From contig NC_081414.1 of NCBI RefSeq assembly GCF_030272615.1, forward strand, positions 305,571,664 to 305,633,663: a stretch of DNA of 62,000 nt, read 5' to 3'. Origin of the DNA: Cryptomeria japonica (Eukaryota > Streptophyta > Pinopsida > Cupressales > Cupressaceae). Positions 10,079 through 21,700 of this stretch are shown here, piece after piece. Positions within the stretch are counted from its first letter, which is position 1. Each line of letters opens with the position of its first letter. The position numbers and the translations under genes are program-made. Under the pieces are notes generated by a model. That model saw only the letters and a list, made by a program, of their open reading frames with translations. It was not told the DNA's origin and made no database searches.

Positions 10079-10617
10079 CTTACCCCTATCTCATATAACC
10101 CTATGTTGGCTAGGCCCCACAATAATTAGAAGATCCTAATTACTACTGTCCTAAACCTTGCATTGACCGTCACAATTTCATAGTGAGTTGAGTTAATTAG
10201 TCCATTAGCGAGATTGGGAAAGAGTTTGTTATTGAGTTAGGTGTTGGTGGAAGGTTTAAGGAGGTACACCGTCATCATAATTAATGTTACAGAGTGTTGT
10301 GTGAAGAATAATGGCCACAAAAGGAGTGACTGTCTTAAGTGCTTGAGACTATCACAAAAAGTGAGTGTTGCAGTAGTGAATCTTCCTTTGACCTTTGTTT
10401 GTTTGGGAGGGTAAAGACCCATGGTGGTATATGTTAAGTGGTTGGGAGGGTAAAGACCCACATATCAACTATCTACTTTGACATCCTAGGATGGTGTCCA
10501 CCTACTCTAAAACCTTATGGGCACTCTCTGTCTGATACTAACCTATACATAATATGTGCCTCTCATATAACCCTATGTTGGCTAGGCCCCACCATAATTA
10601 GAAGATCCTAATTACTA
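10079..10617. repeat. 57-bp direct repeats flanking a ~425-bp segment
   Basis: The stretch beginning tctcatataaccctatgttg occurs at 10079-10135 and again at 10561-10617 with one mismatch, giving a period of 482 bp. The bracketed segment also repeats tgggagggtaaagaccca (near 10407 and 10443). The function is unknown. It may be a deleted tandem duplication. Confidence 0.75.
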
Positions 10618-10799
10618 AAAACACTAGATTCTCCCCTAGAAGGTTGTTGAGTCATAGAAGGCCTAGCTTGATAGCCCCTATAGTCTCTCATACCTAAAAT
10701 GAGAGACTCTGCCATAGCTGGTTACAAAATTCTCTCATGCATCTTGTGCCCTCCCATGTACCTCCTTTTCCATAAGAGACTTTGCCATAGAAACCCTAA

Positions 10800-11060
10800 A
10801 GTCATTTGGATTGGCCATGTGTAGGAAAACTGAAATTTTGGGCTTTCCACCCCTAATGAAATAATTGACAAGTAGCTTGTCTTTAATGTAATCTACAAAC
10901 TACAAGAACTCCAAAAACTAACTCTCATGTTGAACCACTATGAAACCTTATTATGTAAATTGTGAAACTCATCTATGCATCTCTGTCAAAAATATTTTGA
11001 AATAGAACACACTTTGAAGCACTCCAAAATGGTATCTAGAGAGGGTTTCCAATGTGAGTT
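10800..11060 (-). pseudogene. Possible Ty3/gypsy gag fragment
   Basis: The minus strand near 10900-10790 reads DKLLVNYFIRGGKPKISVF followed by HMANPNDF, resembling the phrase in plant gypsy Gag where a YFI-G-L-x-P-x-I/V segment is followed by xxxNPxxLxxA. Upstream on the same strand (11060-10940) there is weak similarity with several stops. No other element domains are nearby. The call rests on one short motif. Confidence 0.35.
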
Positions 11061-11509
11061 GGTGCATTTTATCCTCCCAGTACCACAAGGTGGAATCAAT
11101 TCCTCTCAAAAATTGCATTGAAAATTATGCCTTTAAGTTGCTCACATATAGATGCAACCCAAAGCATAAGTCCAAGCTAAGTAACCAAGACTTATCCTCA
11201 ACCCCATTTGTGGATCTTAAAAATGTAGAGGATTGGAGATGAAGCAACTCTCGAATATGATCCTTTGGCTCATTATATGTGCTTTCTATAGTCTATACCT
11301 TTTGTATTTATGCATGATGAGGCTAGGTAATGTGTATTGATCAATATTCTATCTCCTCTATGTGTATTTCCCAAATTCAAGGCAAACTCCTAATAAGCTC
11401 TCAAGATGCAAGTATATGCTCCTCTACTACAAGTGGATCCTCATGGCTTGTAAGATTTGAGGTCCATACTCGGGCTACTCATCTTGGTGAAAACTCTCAA
11501 AGTGATATG
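11061..11509. other. Intergenic, nothing recognised
   Basis: A plus-strand open stretch of 62 codons at 11054-11242 has no recognisable motif. I see no RNA gene or repeat. Confidence 0.3.
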
Positions 11510-11870
11510 ACTCTTCCTTCCATTTCCTACACCCTATTTTCTAACCCACACCTCATAACCTTTACCTCACTTCCTATCATTATTATCTTCCATCTACCTT
11601 TCATATCCCCTCTCTTAACCTCCTCCACTTTCCTACATCCTATCCTAAACCTTAACCTCATACACACTTACTTTTACTTCACCTACCTAACCCCATTCCA
11701 TCTTTCACATCCTTTTATCTCCCCTCATTAACTTTCCTACCTTCCAAACCCCTAACATATCCTAACTTACTCTTTCACCATTACATCCTTCATCACTTAC
11801 CTCCCTATCTTATCCTAACCCACACCTCATAACCTTATACCTCTCATCTTCCATTTTATACCACCTTCCT
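11510..11870 (+). repeat. 361-nt stretch with no G on the + strand
   Basis: From 11510 to 11870 the plus strand contains only A, C and T, mostly as degenerate cctaacc, cctcat and ctttcc words. The phrase aacccacacctcataacctt occurs at about 11553 and 11818, so the region looks like a decayed low-complexity tandem array. Coding potential here is an artefact of the composition. Confidence 0.9.
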
Positions 11871-13401
11871 GATGATACACTTATGCTCCCTTCCAGAACA
11901 CCGATAAAAAATAGTACTTGATCACTACACAGTGCTCTCACGGTTCTGCAGCACAGATTTTCTGTCACAACCATATATACCAGCATCCATAATTAGGATA
12001 TATTTTACATAATGGCACTCGATCACGCAGGTTTAGGTCATCCCTCTCCTTAATTAGGATATATTTTAAATATGGAAAGTAGTGTTAATATGTTTCAGGC
12101 TAACTATATTGTTCATTATTTAAAATGCAGTATTTAATTAATACATGATTGTAGGATTGTTCAACGGTTTAGGTCTTGTAAGAAATTCTTCTTTTAAATC
12201 AATCATATCATATTACAGAAACCTCTCACCATCTCTGCTATTGGCAATTAATCTGAAAAATCTATAATAAACTTTGAATCTAAATATTTGAATATGTATA
12301 ACAAGGTATTTTCTGATTATACCCTACCTTTTTCCTGCAGCGATTAAACCATTCCTAAATCTTGCAGCGATTAAACCCACATGGAACCTATGTCCACCTC
12401 CCTCCTTCGTGTTCATCGGGGGATGGCCCAACAATAACTTCTCGACTTACTAGACCCCTACCCATGACTTCTTGAGCATGTAATCGATCTAGATTCTTTC
12501 ACTAGAATTGGCATGGGAGGAACCACTTGATGGGGAGGCTTCAAGAGGACTGAAACACACAATGAGATGTGAGGGAAAATGAACAAGGGAACCTACTGGG
12601 ATGACATGGTGTTGTTGAGCAAAAAATTTAGATTGACACAACAACTCTGCAATCTATCAAACTTCAATCTCCAATCCTGAACTCATTCCCACACAACTCC
12701 CGTTGATACACACTCTCACGGCAAGCACATAGAGATGTTGCCCTACCACGTGCGTGCTTCTTCTACCCGTGGCCCATTCCTACAAATGACCATGAGAATG
12801 ATAATGTACATTCTTCCTGCCCACACTCCACCACGTTCAGGCCACTTCATATGGTAGACACGTGAGCAGGAGGCATATTTACTCAACTATTCAATTCCTC
12901 CAACCCACATCCCCAATCGATTTGGAGGGAATAAGAAGCAAAAAACAAACAATTACTTAACTGTTCAGCAAACACCAGACCAGTAAACAGTTTTCTAATG
13001 TTGATTTAAACATTATATACTTATAAACAAGGATTTAGTCTGGCAAAGGCTTTTAATTGCTGTTTAAATCCTAAACCCATACACCCCTAACAAAATGCCA
13101 AACGGCTTACAAATGGGCCCAAAACATGCCCTTATTACATTAAATAATGCCCAGACTTGAAAATGCCCCTAAACAGACGACAAACACAAAAACATAACAA
13201 AATTTCTACCATGAAGCTGGAAAGTTTCCCGTTGCTTGGTATCTTGGTATAGCTGCTCCTGCAGTACCACTTCATTCCACGACTGGTTCCTTGTAGAGGC
13301 AGGATGAAGAGGTGGGATTTTGTAATGGTAGAGGTCGACGAGATGAAGAGGTGGGATTTATGAAATGACTTGGTCTTTTTTTTTGAAGTAATGCATGTGG
13401 T
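11871..13401. other. Intergenic, no gene recognised
   Basis: A small tandem duplication, tgcagcgattaaacc, occurs at about 12339 and 12364. The plus strand around 12360-12860 is richer in GC and CpG than its surroundings, but all frames are interrupted and I recognise no family. The phrase gatgaagaggtgggattt repeats near 13304 and 13341. Confidence 0.35.
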
Positions 13402-13580
13402 CGTCAGAATTTCGACGAACGCGAGCACTTTTTCTAAAAAAACCCAAATATAATTGCCAATTCCTTCTTCGTCGAAGCCAAATATTGCATTATCGTCAGA
13501 ATTCCGATGAAATAGGACATTTTTTCAAAAAAAATCAAATTTGATCACAATATACCTTCTCCATCAAAATTGTAGGCCAA
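13402..13580. repeat. Two diverged ~92-bp tandem units
   Basis: Two successive units start cgtcagaatttcgacgaa (13402) and cgtcagaattccgatgaa (13494). Each continues into a poly-A-rich segment, a ccaattcctt / caatatacct segment and gccaaat. This may be the end of a degenerate satellite or LTR subrepeat. Confidence 0.5.
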
Positions 13581-14615
13581 ATGTATTAGTGACCCAATTA
13601 AGGGTGTGCAATTTATGATGGTACAAAAATGCACCCCAAACCTTCACATTGGGTTTTAGCATGGCCCCAAAAACTATACTACAATAGTCAACGACAACCC
13701 CCCAACAACAAGTCCAAAACTATCTTAGAAAAACCCTCTCCACCTTAACAAAAGAGGATCCAACCTTATTAGGATCAACAGAGGAAGAAACTACCAGGAA
13801 GAAGAGCCATACTTGATCCACTACCACATCAAATTAGAAAAAGAAAAGAAAAGCCCCCATGAAAAAATTTCCAACCTCACCTAGAAGGAAAGTCACCACC
13901 TCTATAGAGGACATTGCCACCTCAATAGGGACCATTGAAGAGGAAGAAATAAGCCAAAAGAGCCAAACCTCTTCCAAATCCATGAGGAAAATCTCCACCT
14001 CAAAAGGAGAAGGCTCTACCTCCATAGGAGCAAATAGAGGATGGACCCAAAGAAGAGAAACACAAGCCCACAAGAGAACAAGGCCAACCTAAAAAAATTA
14101 GGCTCCAACAGGGCATAAAACAACCCCAAAACCCAAAACTATCCTTAACCAAAAATAGGGAAAACAAATAGCTAGAAAGTGCCTTTTTTAATTAGCAGCA
14201 ACAAATTGACTAGAAAGGGGAAAGAGAAGAAGAGAAAAAAAGAAGAACAAACCCCACAACATTGAGGAAGGGGGAAGCAGAGCACCAAAACCCCCAAAAT
14301 GAGTAGTTAGACCACCACACGCCTCCACAGGAGAACCCACAACCAAAGGCTCAAAGTCACAAGTGACCAATGTGAACAACCAACCATAGAGCATAAAGAA
14401 GAGGAAAGAAAGGATAAGAAAAAAAGAGACCCAAAAATAGAGGAGAACCCCTACCACAAAAACATCAACAATTGATACCCAAGAAACTCCACCCATGCCA
14501 CCTATAGGGCCATCCACCCCAAAATAAAACTCCCTCATAGCTAGATCTAGTGAAGCCAAGACAAAGTAAAAAAAGGAAGAAGATTCTTAGAGAAGGAGAG
14601 AAACACCAACCTCAT
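13581..14615. other. Purine-rich low-complexity segment, host side of an LTR insertion
   Basis: On the plus strand this is A/G/C-biased with short imperfect repeats (ccacctcaa-agga-like words at 13890-14040). On the minus strand it is T-rich, like a plant intron or untranslated region. The 5-bp duplication at 14616-14620 and 17049-17053 shows that this segment was once continuous with 17054 onward, before the LTR element at 14621-17048 inserted. I recognise no protein family. Confidence 0.4.
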
Positions 14616-14620
14616 GGGGG

Positions 14621-15436
14621 TGTTAGGATTCCCATAGATACTAAGAGGGGGGGGTGAATCAGTATCTAACTAGTGTACATAATTTCTTATCTTAAAACAT
14701 GCAGAATATATTATAACAGTGTACCAATATGCAAGAAATAATGCAATAAATAGAATTAAAAACATCCACATGAAAAGCACACCATGACACAAGGATTTAA
14801 CGAGGAAATCCGGTGTGGGAAAAAAATCAGTGGGATTTGTGACCCACAATATCCACTTATTCGTCAATAAGAGAATACTACCTACAATAGGGGCCTGCAC
14901 ATGTAGAAAGGCCAACTGCCTAGAGCTCACTGCTCAAATGGGAAGTCTCACCGACTTACAATGTGGATTATACAAATCTAGTATCTTGTACTGCTTTACA
15001 ATAGCATCTATAATGCCTGATTCAATACCAGTTGCTGCTTTGCTTCTTACATAAACCCTTTACCCTATATTTCGCATAATAGGTCTTCCTTAATATTTCG
15101 TATACATCACTTTCTTCACTTTCTTCCTTACTTCCAAAATGTCTACAATGATCTCTTTTATATATAAGAGTCATTTTACAACATGCCAAGTCAGCTTACA
15201 AAGTTTTTACAATAATAAACAAAATATAATATAACAAAATCCTGTCGGCCTCTGTGCCGGTATACTTCCTTTCTCTGTGCTAGTGCTGGTGTCCTGAGTG
15301 CCAGTGTAGAGTTTGATGCCGGTGCACTAACTTGCCGGTGTAATGCCTTGTCGGTGCCATAGGATTGTAAGGTTGCCATCAATGACAAAACCTTCAATCA
15401 CACATAATGTCTCATTGGAGTGTGCATATGCCAACA
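14621..15436 (-). repeat. 3' LTR of the deleted element
   Basis: Bounded by TGTTAG and CCAACA on the plus strand, 816 bp. It carries the tract agagggggggggtgaatca near its plus-strand left end, the conserved gggatttgtgacccacaat block, the agagctcactgctcaa block and a cluster of CCGGT motifs at 15240-15355. On the minus strand a TATATAAAAG box lies near 15155-15165, a plausible promoter. Confidence 0.85.
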
Positions 15437-15452
15437 ATCTCCCCCTTTGGCA
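15437..15452 (-). promoter_or_regulatory. Polypurine tract (with a second copy at 15581-15592)
   Basis: On the minus strand GCCAAAGGGGGAGAT directly precedes the LTR start TGTTGG. It primes plus-strand DNA synthesis. A second AAAGGGGGAG copy lies about 140 bp upstream. Duplicated tracts of this sequence are characteristic of Sirevirus-type copia elements and recur in the other three LTR elements of this kind here. Confidence 0.85.
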
Positions 15453-15639
15453 TTGATGGCAACACTCATGAGAAATTTCAAAAGTGTATCCAAAAATGTG
15501 AAGTCCAAAAATGTTACCAGAAATGTGTGTGCTCCCCCTGAGCATATGATTCCTGTGATGTTGAATTTTCTCATCCCACTACTCCCCCTTTGGCATCAAT
15601 GACAAAGGTTGTCAAGATGTCAGTAGAGTTTGTAGTTTC

Positions 15640-16765
15640 AACCTTGTAACTGGGTAGTTACAATTTGAAATAGATCCACCAAAATCAAGTTTATACTCTC
15701 CATAAACTTTTTACTATCTCTTATTGTTGTCTCTATTCTTTTAGCTATATCAGTGAGATGCTGCAAATGCTCTGCTGATGTTTTTTGTCCCTATATTAGT
15801 GCCTCAGATACTTCCTTCCGTAATGATGCTAAATAGTCCAATCTTGGACTCAGTTTTAATCTCAGATGCTTTGCCTTATTCACTATTCTCTCTTTTTCTC
15901 TTTCCAATTTAAGTAATTCTTCCTCAAAATTTGTTATCTTCTGTTCAAAAACTGATAATGTATCAGGCGAGTTAACAAAATTATCTGCAAGTTTATTGAT
16001 TTCATCCTGTACCTTGCTCATCTTCTTATCTATATCTACAGTTAAAAGGTTTGTCTTATAGGTGTCTTTGTATAGAGTTTTGTACTCTTTTAATAAATTA
16101 CACAGTTCCGGTAGAAGTGTGTCAAAATCTCTAGTACACTTCTTTATCTGCTCATCAAAGAATCTTTGTTTTTCAATTTCTACTTTGTCCTTCAATGTCT
16201 CTTCCTTTATTTTCTCAATGTTCTCTATGATATATTTACACAAGGTATCAAGTTGTCCTAAAGAATCTTTATTGTCTATATTACAGTTAGGAACAATTAC
16301 CTTCAAAATTGATATGGTGTCATCAATTGCCTTATAAGCTTGTGAGCTGCAATCTGTTATCTTTTTAATTGAATCCAAGAGTACCTCAGTCACATTAGTT
16401 GATTTGTAGCCTGATGATGAACCAACATTCTGAGTACCACCAGTGGAAGTAACCAAGCTTGTATTGACCTCTGGTAGGTCTGTTTGTGTTTGCATTTCCT
16501 TAAGAAATGGTTTTTCTACTTTTCTAGTAGCCGATGGCACTGTTTCCTTATGAACCTATTCCTATTCTTGTTGTTGTTCCTATTTGGGAGCCTTTTGCTC
16601 TGCTTGTTTCTCTATTTGTTGCATCGTCTCAGTCTGAGTTTGAGTTTCTACCTTTTTCTCTTTGTCATCTGCCGGTTTCTCCTATGTGTTATCAGTTTGC
16701 TCAGCTACTGGAGGCTCACTAGCCATGTCAGTCTTATTAGCTGTATCTTTGTCTACCACAATGTT
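15640..16765 (-). pseudogene. ORF2 C-terminal coiled-coil segment of the pol-less element
   Basis: The main open stretch runs 16540-15791, about 250 codons, and coding-like sequence extends on both sides through stops (read-on to about 15640). The first ~60 residues are polar (QTQTDLPEV, then TSTGGTQ). Next comes a conserved TNVTEVLLDSIKKITDC motif, then about 150 residues of charged heptad-like helix (KIKEETLKDKVEIEKQRFFD, EEELLKLEREKERIVNKAK). The segment ends with a SPRLDYLASLRKE motif also present in the two related elements. No enzymatic motif, signal peptide or membrane segment is seen. By analogy with retroelement structural proteins it may be an assembly or accessory factor, which is inference only. 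Confidence 0.7.
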
Positions 16766-17048
16766 GATCTTTTACTTCTATAGAATTTTGCAACATGCCA
16801 AGTTGGCTTACAAAGTTTTTACAATAATAAACAAAATATAATATAACAAAATCCTGTTGGCCTCTGTGTCAGTATACTTCCTTTCTCTGTGCCGGTGTCG
16901 ATGTCCTGAGTGCCAGTGTAGAGTTTGATGCCGGTGCACTAACTTTCTGGTGTAATGCCTTGCCGGTGCCATAGGATTTTAAGGTTGCCATCAATGACAA
17001 AACCTTCAATCACATAAAATGTCTCATTGGAGTGTGCATATGCCAACA
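16766..17048 (-). repeat. Truncated 5' LTR (U3 only)
   Basis: Matches 15150-15436 of the 3' LTR, including the tgccaagt-ggcttacaaag and atgccggtgcactaac segments. It stops close to the position of the TATA-like box, where it joins ORF2 sequence directly. The deletion therefore removed everything from the core promoter through ORF1. Confidence 0.8.
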
Positions 17049-17053
17049 GGGGG

Positions 17054-17241
17054 AACCCATCCTTCCTAACCTCTTCGATATCAGTGGCCCAAGCATCGTA
17101 TTGACTTCCCATAGACTCAAACCTTTTCCTTGCATAAAAGGGAAGAACAAAAAGAGAACCAACAAAGAATCTCACATGAGATCTGCCCACAAATTGCCAA
17201 ACAACAACACCATCGACACTTTTAAAGGTGGAAAGACTCAC
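17054..17241 (-). other. Open reading stretch split by the LTR insertion
   Basis: The minus strand from 17241 reads MSLSTFKSVDGVVVWQF and then a YARKRFESMGSQYDAWATD segment, remaining open to the LTR edge. Across the target duplication the frame would continue at 14615 and stop near 14589. I recognise no family. It could be a host exon or another repeat. Confidence 0.3.
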
Positions 17242-17384
17242 ACAAAGAAGACAAAGCCTACAAAAAGGAAATCATTGAGAAAACCCAACATATACAGAGC
17301 TCTCCCAGAATAGTCTTCATCAGCAACATCCCCTGCTCCACCATAAATAGTAACCCTAGCTCCCGCGCAAACGCTTCCGCTCAT
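17238..17384 (-). CDS. Unidentified CpG-rich short ORF
   Basis: A 48-codon minus-strand frame starts MSGSVCAGARVTIYGG and continues GDVADEDYSGRALYMLGF before a hydrophobic end and a TGA. Its start region (gcggaagcgtttgcgcggg on the minus strand) has several CpGs in an AT-rich, CpG-poor neighbourhood, which suggests a relatively recent or unmethylated sequence such as a first exon. The T-rich sequence after it resembles an intron. I do not recognise the product and the gene model is speculative. Confidence 0.25.
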   Translation of the reverse strand: MSGSVCAGARVTIYGGAGDVADEDYSGRALYMLGFLNDFLFVGFVFFV

Positions 17385-17604
17385 CTTATCTATATTTGGA
17401 AACTTTTATTTCAAATATGTTTAAATACATATATAAAATTTATTCTAAGATTTATATAATATTTATTAAGCCTATCTAGTCTGATAATAATTTAATATTT
17501 TCATATTGATGCTTTTTGTTTCTTCCCTTAAACTTTTCTTTGTGATTTTTGACTTCTTATTTTTACTTTTCAAAATTAGTGTCTTGTTTTCTTGATCCAT
17601 GTAT

Positions 17605-18475
17605 TGTTGGAATCCAATAACACTGAGAGGGGGGGGGGGGGAGGGGGGTGAATCAGTGTTATATCGGATCTATTAATTTTAACCTTATTAAGACATGCAT
17701 ACACCAACCGGTATACCGGTACATACAAAATTGAAAGAAGTAAAGAAACCAATATGCCAATCACATAAATGAGAATCATAACACACAAAATTATACATGG
17801 AAAACCTCAAAGAGGAAAAACCACGATGGGATTTGTGACCCACAATATCAATCCACTAGCCATATGAAGAGATATTACAAAATATAAGGGGCCAACACTT
17901 GCAGGAAGGCTTATAGCCTAGAGCACACCGCTCAATCATAAATTGAGCCTCGCTGACTACATATAAATCTAGACTACAATCCATTTTAAGCTCTGACTAT
18001 TCCGGTTTGAAACCCTAAACCCTTTACTAGAATAACCCTTACATAAATATCCTCACATACATAATATCTCTGATATATTTTGCATTATATCACATTCACA
18101 TATCCATCACCATATCTGTATCAATATGATCTAATCCAACTGACCTATATATCCTATACAACTTATCAACGATAAAATAATTACAATATCAAATTACATG
18201 TCAGCTAGATAACCTATATGCATGAATATAAAAAATAATTGTTAATGCCGGATCCAAGAGATGTCGGCCTCCAATACCAATAACCATATTCTAAACCATG
18301 CCAGCCTGCATTGTTGGTAACCAAAGAAACCCTTTTGTCCTATCGGTGCTGGTGTAGTGTTTGTGAAGTGCCTACCAGTACACAATTGAACCAAAACATG
18401 AACCCAGAACAAAATACCATGTTGCCATCAATGACAACATAGTGAAACCAACCAATTGAGTGTTAATTTCCAACA
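17605..18475 (-). repeat. 3' LTR of the outer pol-less element
   Basis: 871 bp, from TGTTGGAATCC to CCAACA on the plus strand. It contains a G tract of 13 G, an A, then 6 G (17629-17648), and the shared gggatttgtgacccacaat block. About 90-92% identical by eye to 29828-30757. Confidence 0.9.
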
Positions 18476-18490
18476 ATCTCCCCCTTTGGC
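18476..18490 (-). promoter_or_regulatory. Polypurine tract (second copy at 18661-18670)
   Basis: GCCAAAGGGGGAGAT on the minus strand abuts the LTR start. An AAAGGGGGAG copy lies about 180 bp upstream, the same arrangement as in the related elements. Confidence 0.85.
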
Positions 18491-18704
18491 ATTGATGGAA
18501 ACACTCATGTGAAAAATGGTCAAGGTTTCATCTACCGGTTCCATCTTGCCTGCTCCCCCTGAGCTGAATATTCATTAATGCAAAATACTCCATACTCCCA
18601 TATCTTCATATCCCCCCCTAATGTATAAAAATCCTTCTATTCTTTTTCAAATCTATATCACTCCCCCTTTCACATCAATGCCATCAAAAATTCTAAAAAG
18701 AATG

Positions 18705-21700
18705 TCAAAGATCCAAAAAAAACTGTACAATGAATATCCCAAAAAAATCTTGCCAGAGCTTAACAAATTTCAAAAATTTTCGATAAGCCTTCTCCAATAG
18801 CTCAAGATAAGTATCCCAACCAGTTTTGAAAGTCCTGAAAATAGATACAAGTCCATTTAATATATGTGCAAATGACTCTTTCTCACTTACCTCTATCAGT
18901 GTAGGCTTTCCAACCATATCCACACATTCTTTCTTATGTACACTGAGTGAGTCTAACTGGGGACTCACCAAGCCTCTCAGACTTCTGGCTCTTCTTATGA
19001 TTTTGTCTCTTTTCTTCTCAAGAATAGAAATTTGGGCTTCCAAAATCAAAATTTTATCATCAATGGATGTAGTCAATGAAGTCAACCCATCAAAAAGAAT
19101 TATCTATATTTGCAATTTTCTCCTAAAATTCTTTTTTCTTATCCACATTAACTATAAGTATATTTGTGTTACAACATACCCTATAAATATTTTTACATTG
19201 CTTCAAAGAATTATCTATCAGTTTCAACTTTTCATTAATCTTATTCTTCTTAGATTCAATCACCTGATCAAATGCAACTCTTTTATCCTGAGTGAACCTC
19301 TCCAGTGCTTGTCGGTTTGAAATCTACTATAAGGATTGAAAATCCTTTGAAATGTGCTCAGTAATTGTTTTAAGCTTGCCAGATGGGCTCGTTTCATTGT
19401 CAATCTTGCACTCCTGGACTAGTCTATGTAAAATAGTACCGACTCACTGATCAATAATCCCTTTATCTGTAGATCCCTCCTTCATTAATTTTTGTGCTGC
19501 CATCATCATGAGTTCAGTAGGACTCATCTTGGTTATGTTTTTCTTTACAACCTGCGAGGTGTCAATTGACAACAATTATGGACAAAACACCATTTCTTTG
19601 TCAGTTTCCTCTTTCTTCTCCTCTGATGATTTGTCCTTTATAGCTTTCTCACTTGCACTGGTGGCTTTGCCACTTGGTGTAGTCTCTGTAACTATCAGTT
19701 CCTTTGTAGGAACTGTAACCTCAACCTGTACATTTGTATCCAGAGGACTATTATCCTCAATATTATTATCCTATACATCATCAACATTTTCACTCTCCGC
19801 ATTAGTCGATATATCAACATCTGTCTATACATTTGTATCTATCGGGGGCTTGATTTCCACTATCTTAATTTTTTTCAAAATTGAGGGTGAAGTACCCATA
19901 ATACCCTTTCCTTTCCCTTCAATCGAGGTGTCTCCAGTGTCTGTCTTTGATTCCGGTGAAGTAAAGAAACCTTTGTTCTCTGCAAAGAACTTAACCCATG
20001 CCTTTTGAGTCTCCTTTATTATCTCATTTACCCTTCCTAGCATCAGACTAGTTATCCTATGTTTTCTATTAAAGACTTTTCTATTTGCCACCTCAAGTGT
20101 CCTTTCCATTTCCTTTAGAGCAATAGTAACACAAATAGATAACAACTCTTGAATTTTAATATGCTTTTCTTCTAGCATCTAACATATTATATAATTCTAT
20201 TGGTATTTGGTTTTCAATTTCTATTAAGGCTTTCTTATAAATATCTAGATATAATAATACTACTTCCTCTACCTCTCTTTGTTCATCATCCTCTAAGTGT
20301 TCATAATAAAACTGTACATTCTTTAACATGCCATCCTTAGTGATTTCATCTACTAACTCTGCACAAGTTTTTGGTGGAATGATAGTCACATTACCAGATT
20401 GAATTGCCAGATCGATGTCATTATTCTTCTTCCTTCTTGTAGTACTAGATGGAGTTGAAGTGGTTACTTTTGGTGCTTTCTTTTGTGTCAGTATTTTGAA
20501 TATAACCTTCCTAACCGGTTTCTTTTTAGTCTCTACCTTTGTTTTCTCTGTTTTCTTCCTTAAAACCCTCTTGAATACCAAGGGTGTGTCATCCTCATAT
20601 TTAGACTCTGTTGTAATAAGCTCAATATGTACTTTTGGATTCTTCCTCTTCCTACCTTTCTCTGGGATAGCATCAATTAATGCTTTAATGTCTTGTGAGA
20701 CCTTCTCAACAAACTTGCTAGCCTTTCCTTCCTGCTTCTCTCTCTTCATCCGGTTGATCTCTGTTTCAACCTCTTGTGATTTTTGTTTTGCAGTACCATA
20801 GGGATTCTCTGCCTCATCAATAGGTGCATTAATCAACATTTTTGCATAAGCCTCAAGGATCTGTGCATCCACTTCATAGCCCATTTCCTCAATCCAAATC
20901 TTCTGGGGCTTAACCGCTTCCATAAGTGTTTCATCCTTTTTCACCATGAAGTATATGTCAGTTGAATATTTTTCAACAATATGCTTAGGAACCCTTTCCC
21001 TAGACTTCATAGATTTTTGGAACCCCTTAAAATATCTCCATACTTTATCATCTCTCTAACTACCTAAAGTAGCAATTGACTATTTCAATTGTCTCCCTAC
21101 CGAGATATCAAAGCCCATTGCCTCTTCCCAAAAGTAGGAGTGTCATTCATGAAAAATAACATTAAGAAGACAATTAAGTTGCCATACTGGAGGGTTCCTT
21201 TCTTTTCCCCCTTAATCTTTCCTAGGTTTATTAACAGTTCATCTAACATCCAACCGCATAGATCTAATTTCTTATTTTCTCTCATCATTTTGTATGCTAT
21301 GAAAATGTAGGAAATGAAAACAGAGTTCAGTTGATTTGACTAAGTTACCTTATATCCGATGATCATGCTACCAAATTTGATATTTGTGTTGGTAATAGTA
21401 CTTATTCTCATAGATCTCCAGTTAGAAGTCGCGCTGGTGAAAACCCTTAACAAATTCTTCTAGTTGCCGGTGAAATCATTGAAGAAGAAATCTGATTTCT
21501 CTGAAATGCCTTTGATCACTCTTAGTCACTCTTAATCACTTTGAAATATCTCTGAATGCAAGGCAATCAATAATGAAGTGAATTCGACCTTTTAACCTCT
21601 GAGAAAAACCCTAATCTTCCATTGACATTAATGACTGTTAGTGAAAGATACCGGAACTCGAACAAAACATATCCATGCCGAAAAAGCATCTCCAATGTTT

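Larger units (their letters stand above)
14621..17048 (-). mobile_element. Internally deleted pol-less LTR retrotransposon
   Basis: The element lies on the minus strand. It keeps a full 3' LTR (14621-15436), the polypurine tract, the 3' part of ORF2 and only the first ~280 bp of the 5' LTR (16766-17048). Both outer ends are intact (TGTTAG... and ...CCAACA on the plus strand). They are flanked by an identical GGGGG target-site duplication at 14616-14620 and 17049-17053. The rest of the 5' LTR, the primer site, ORF1 and the 5' part of ORF2 are gone. It is a relative of the elements at 17605-30757 and 21846-28681. Confidence 0.85.

Noticed and set aside
11330-11731. Plus-strand 133-codon open frame
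   Set aside because: Its second half is the G-free stretch, where stop codons are rarer because TAG and TGA need G. The peptide is a Leu/Ser/Thr/Pro artefact.
13859-14559. Open frames on both strands in the purine-rich segment
   Set aside because: Short-period low-complexity sequence; peptides are repetitive with no recognisable domain.
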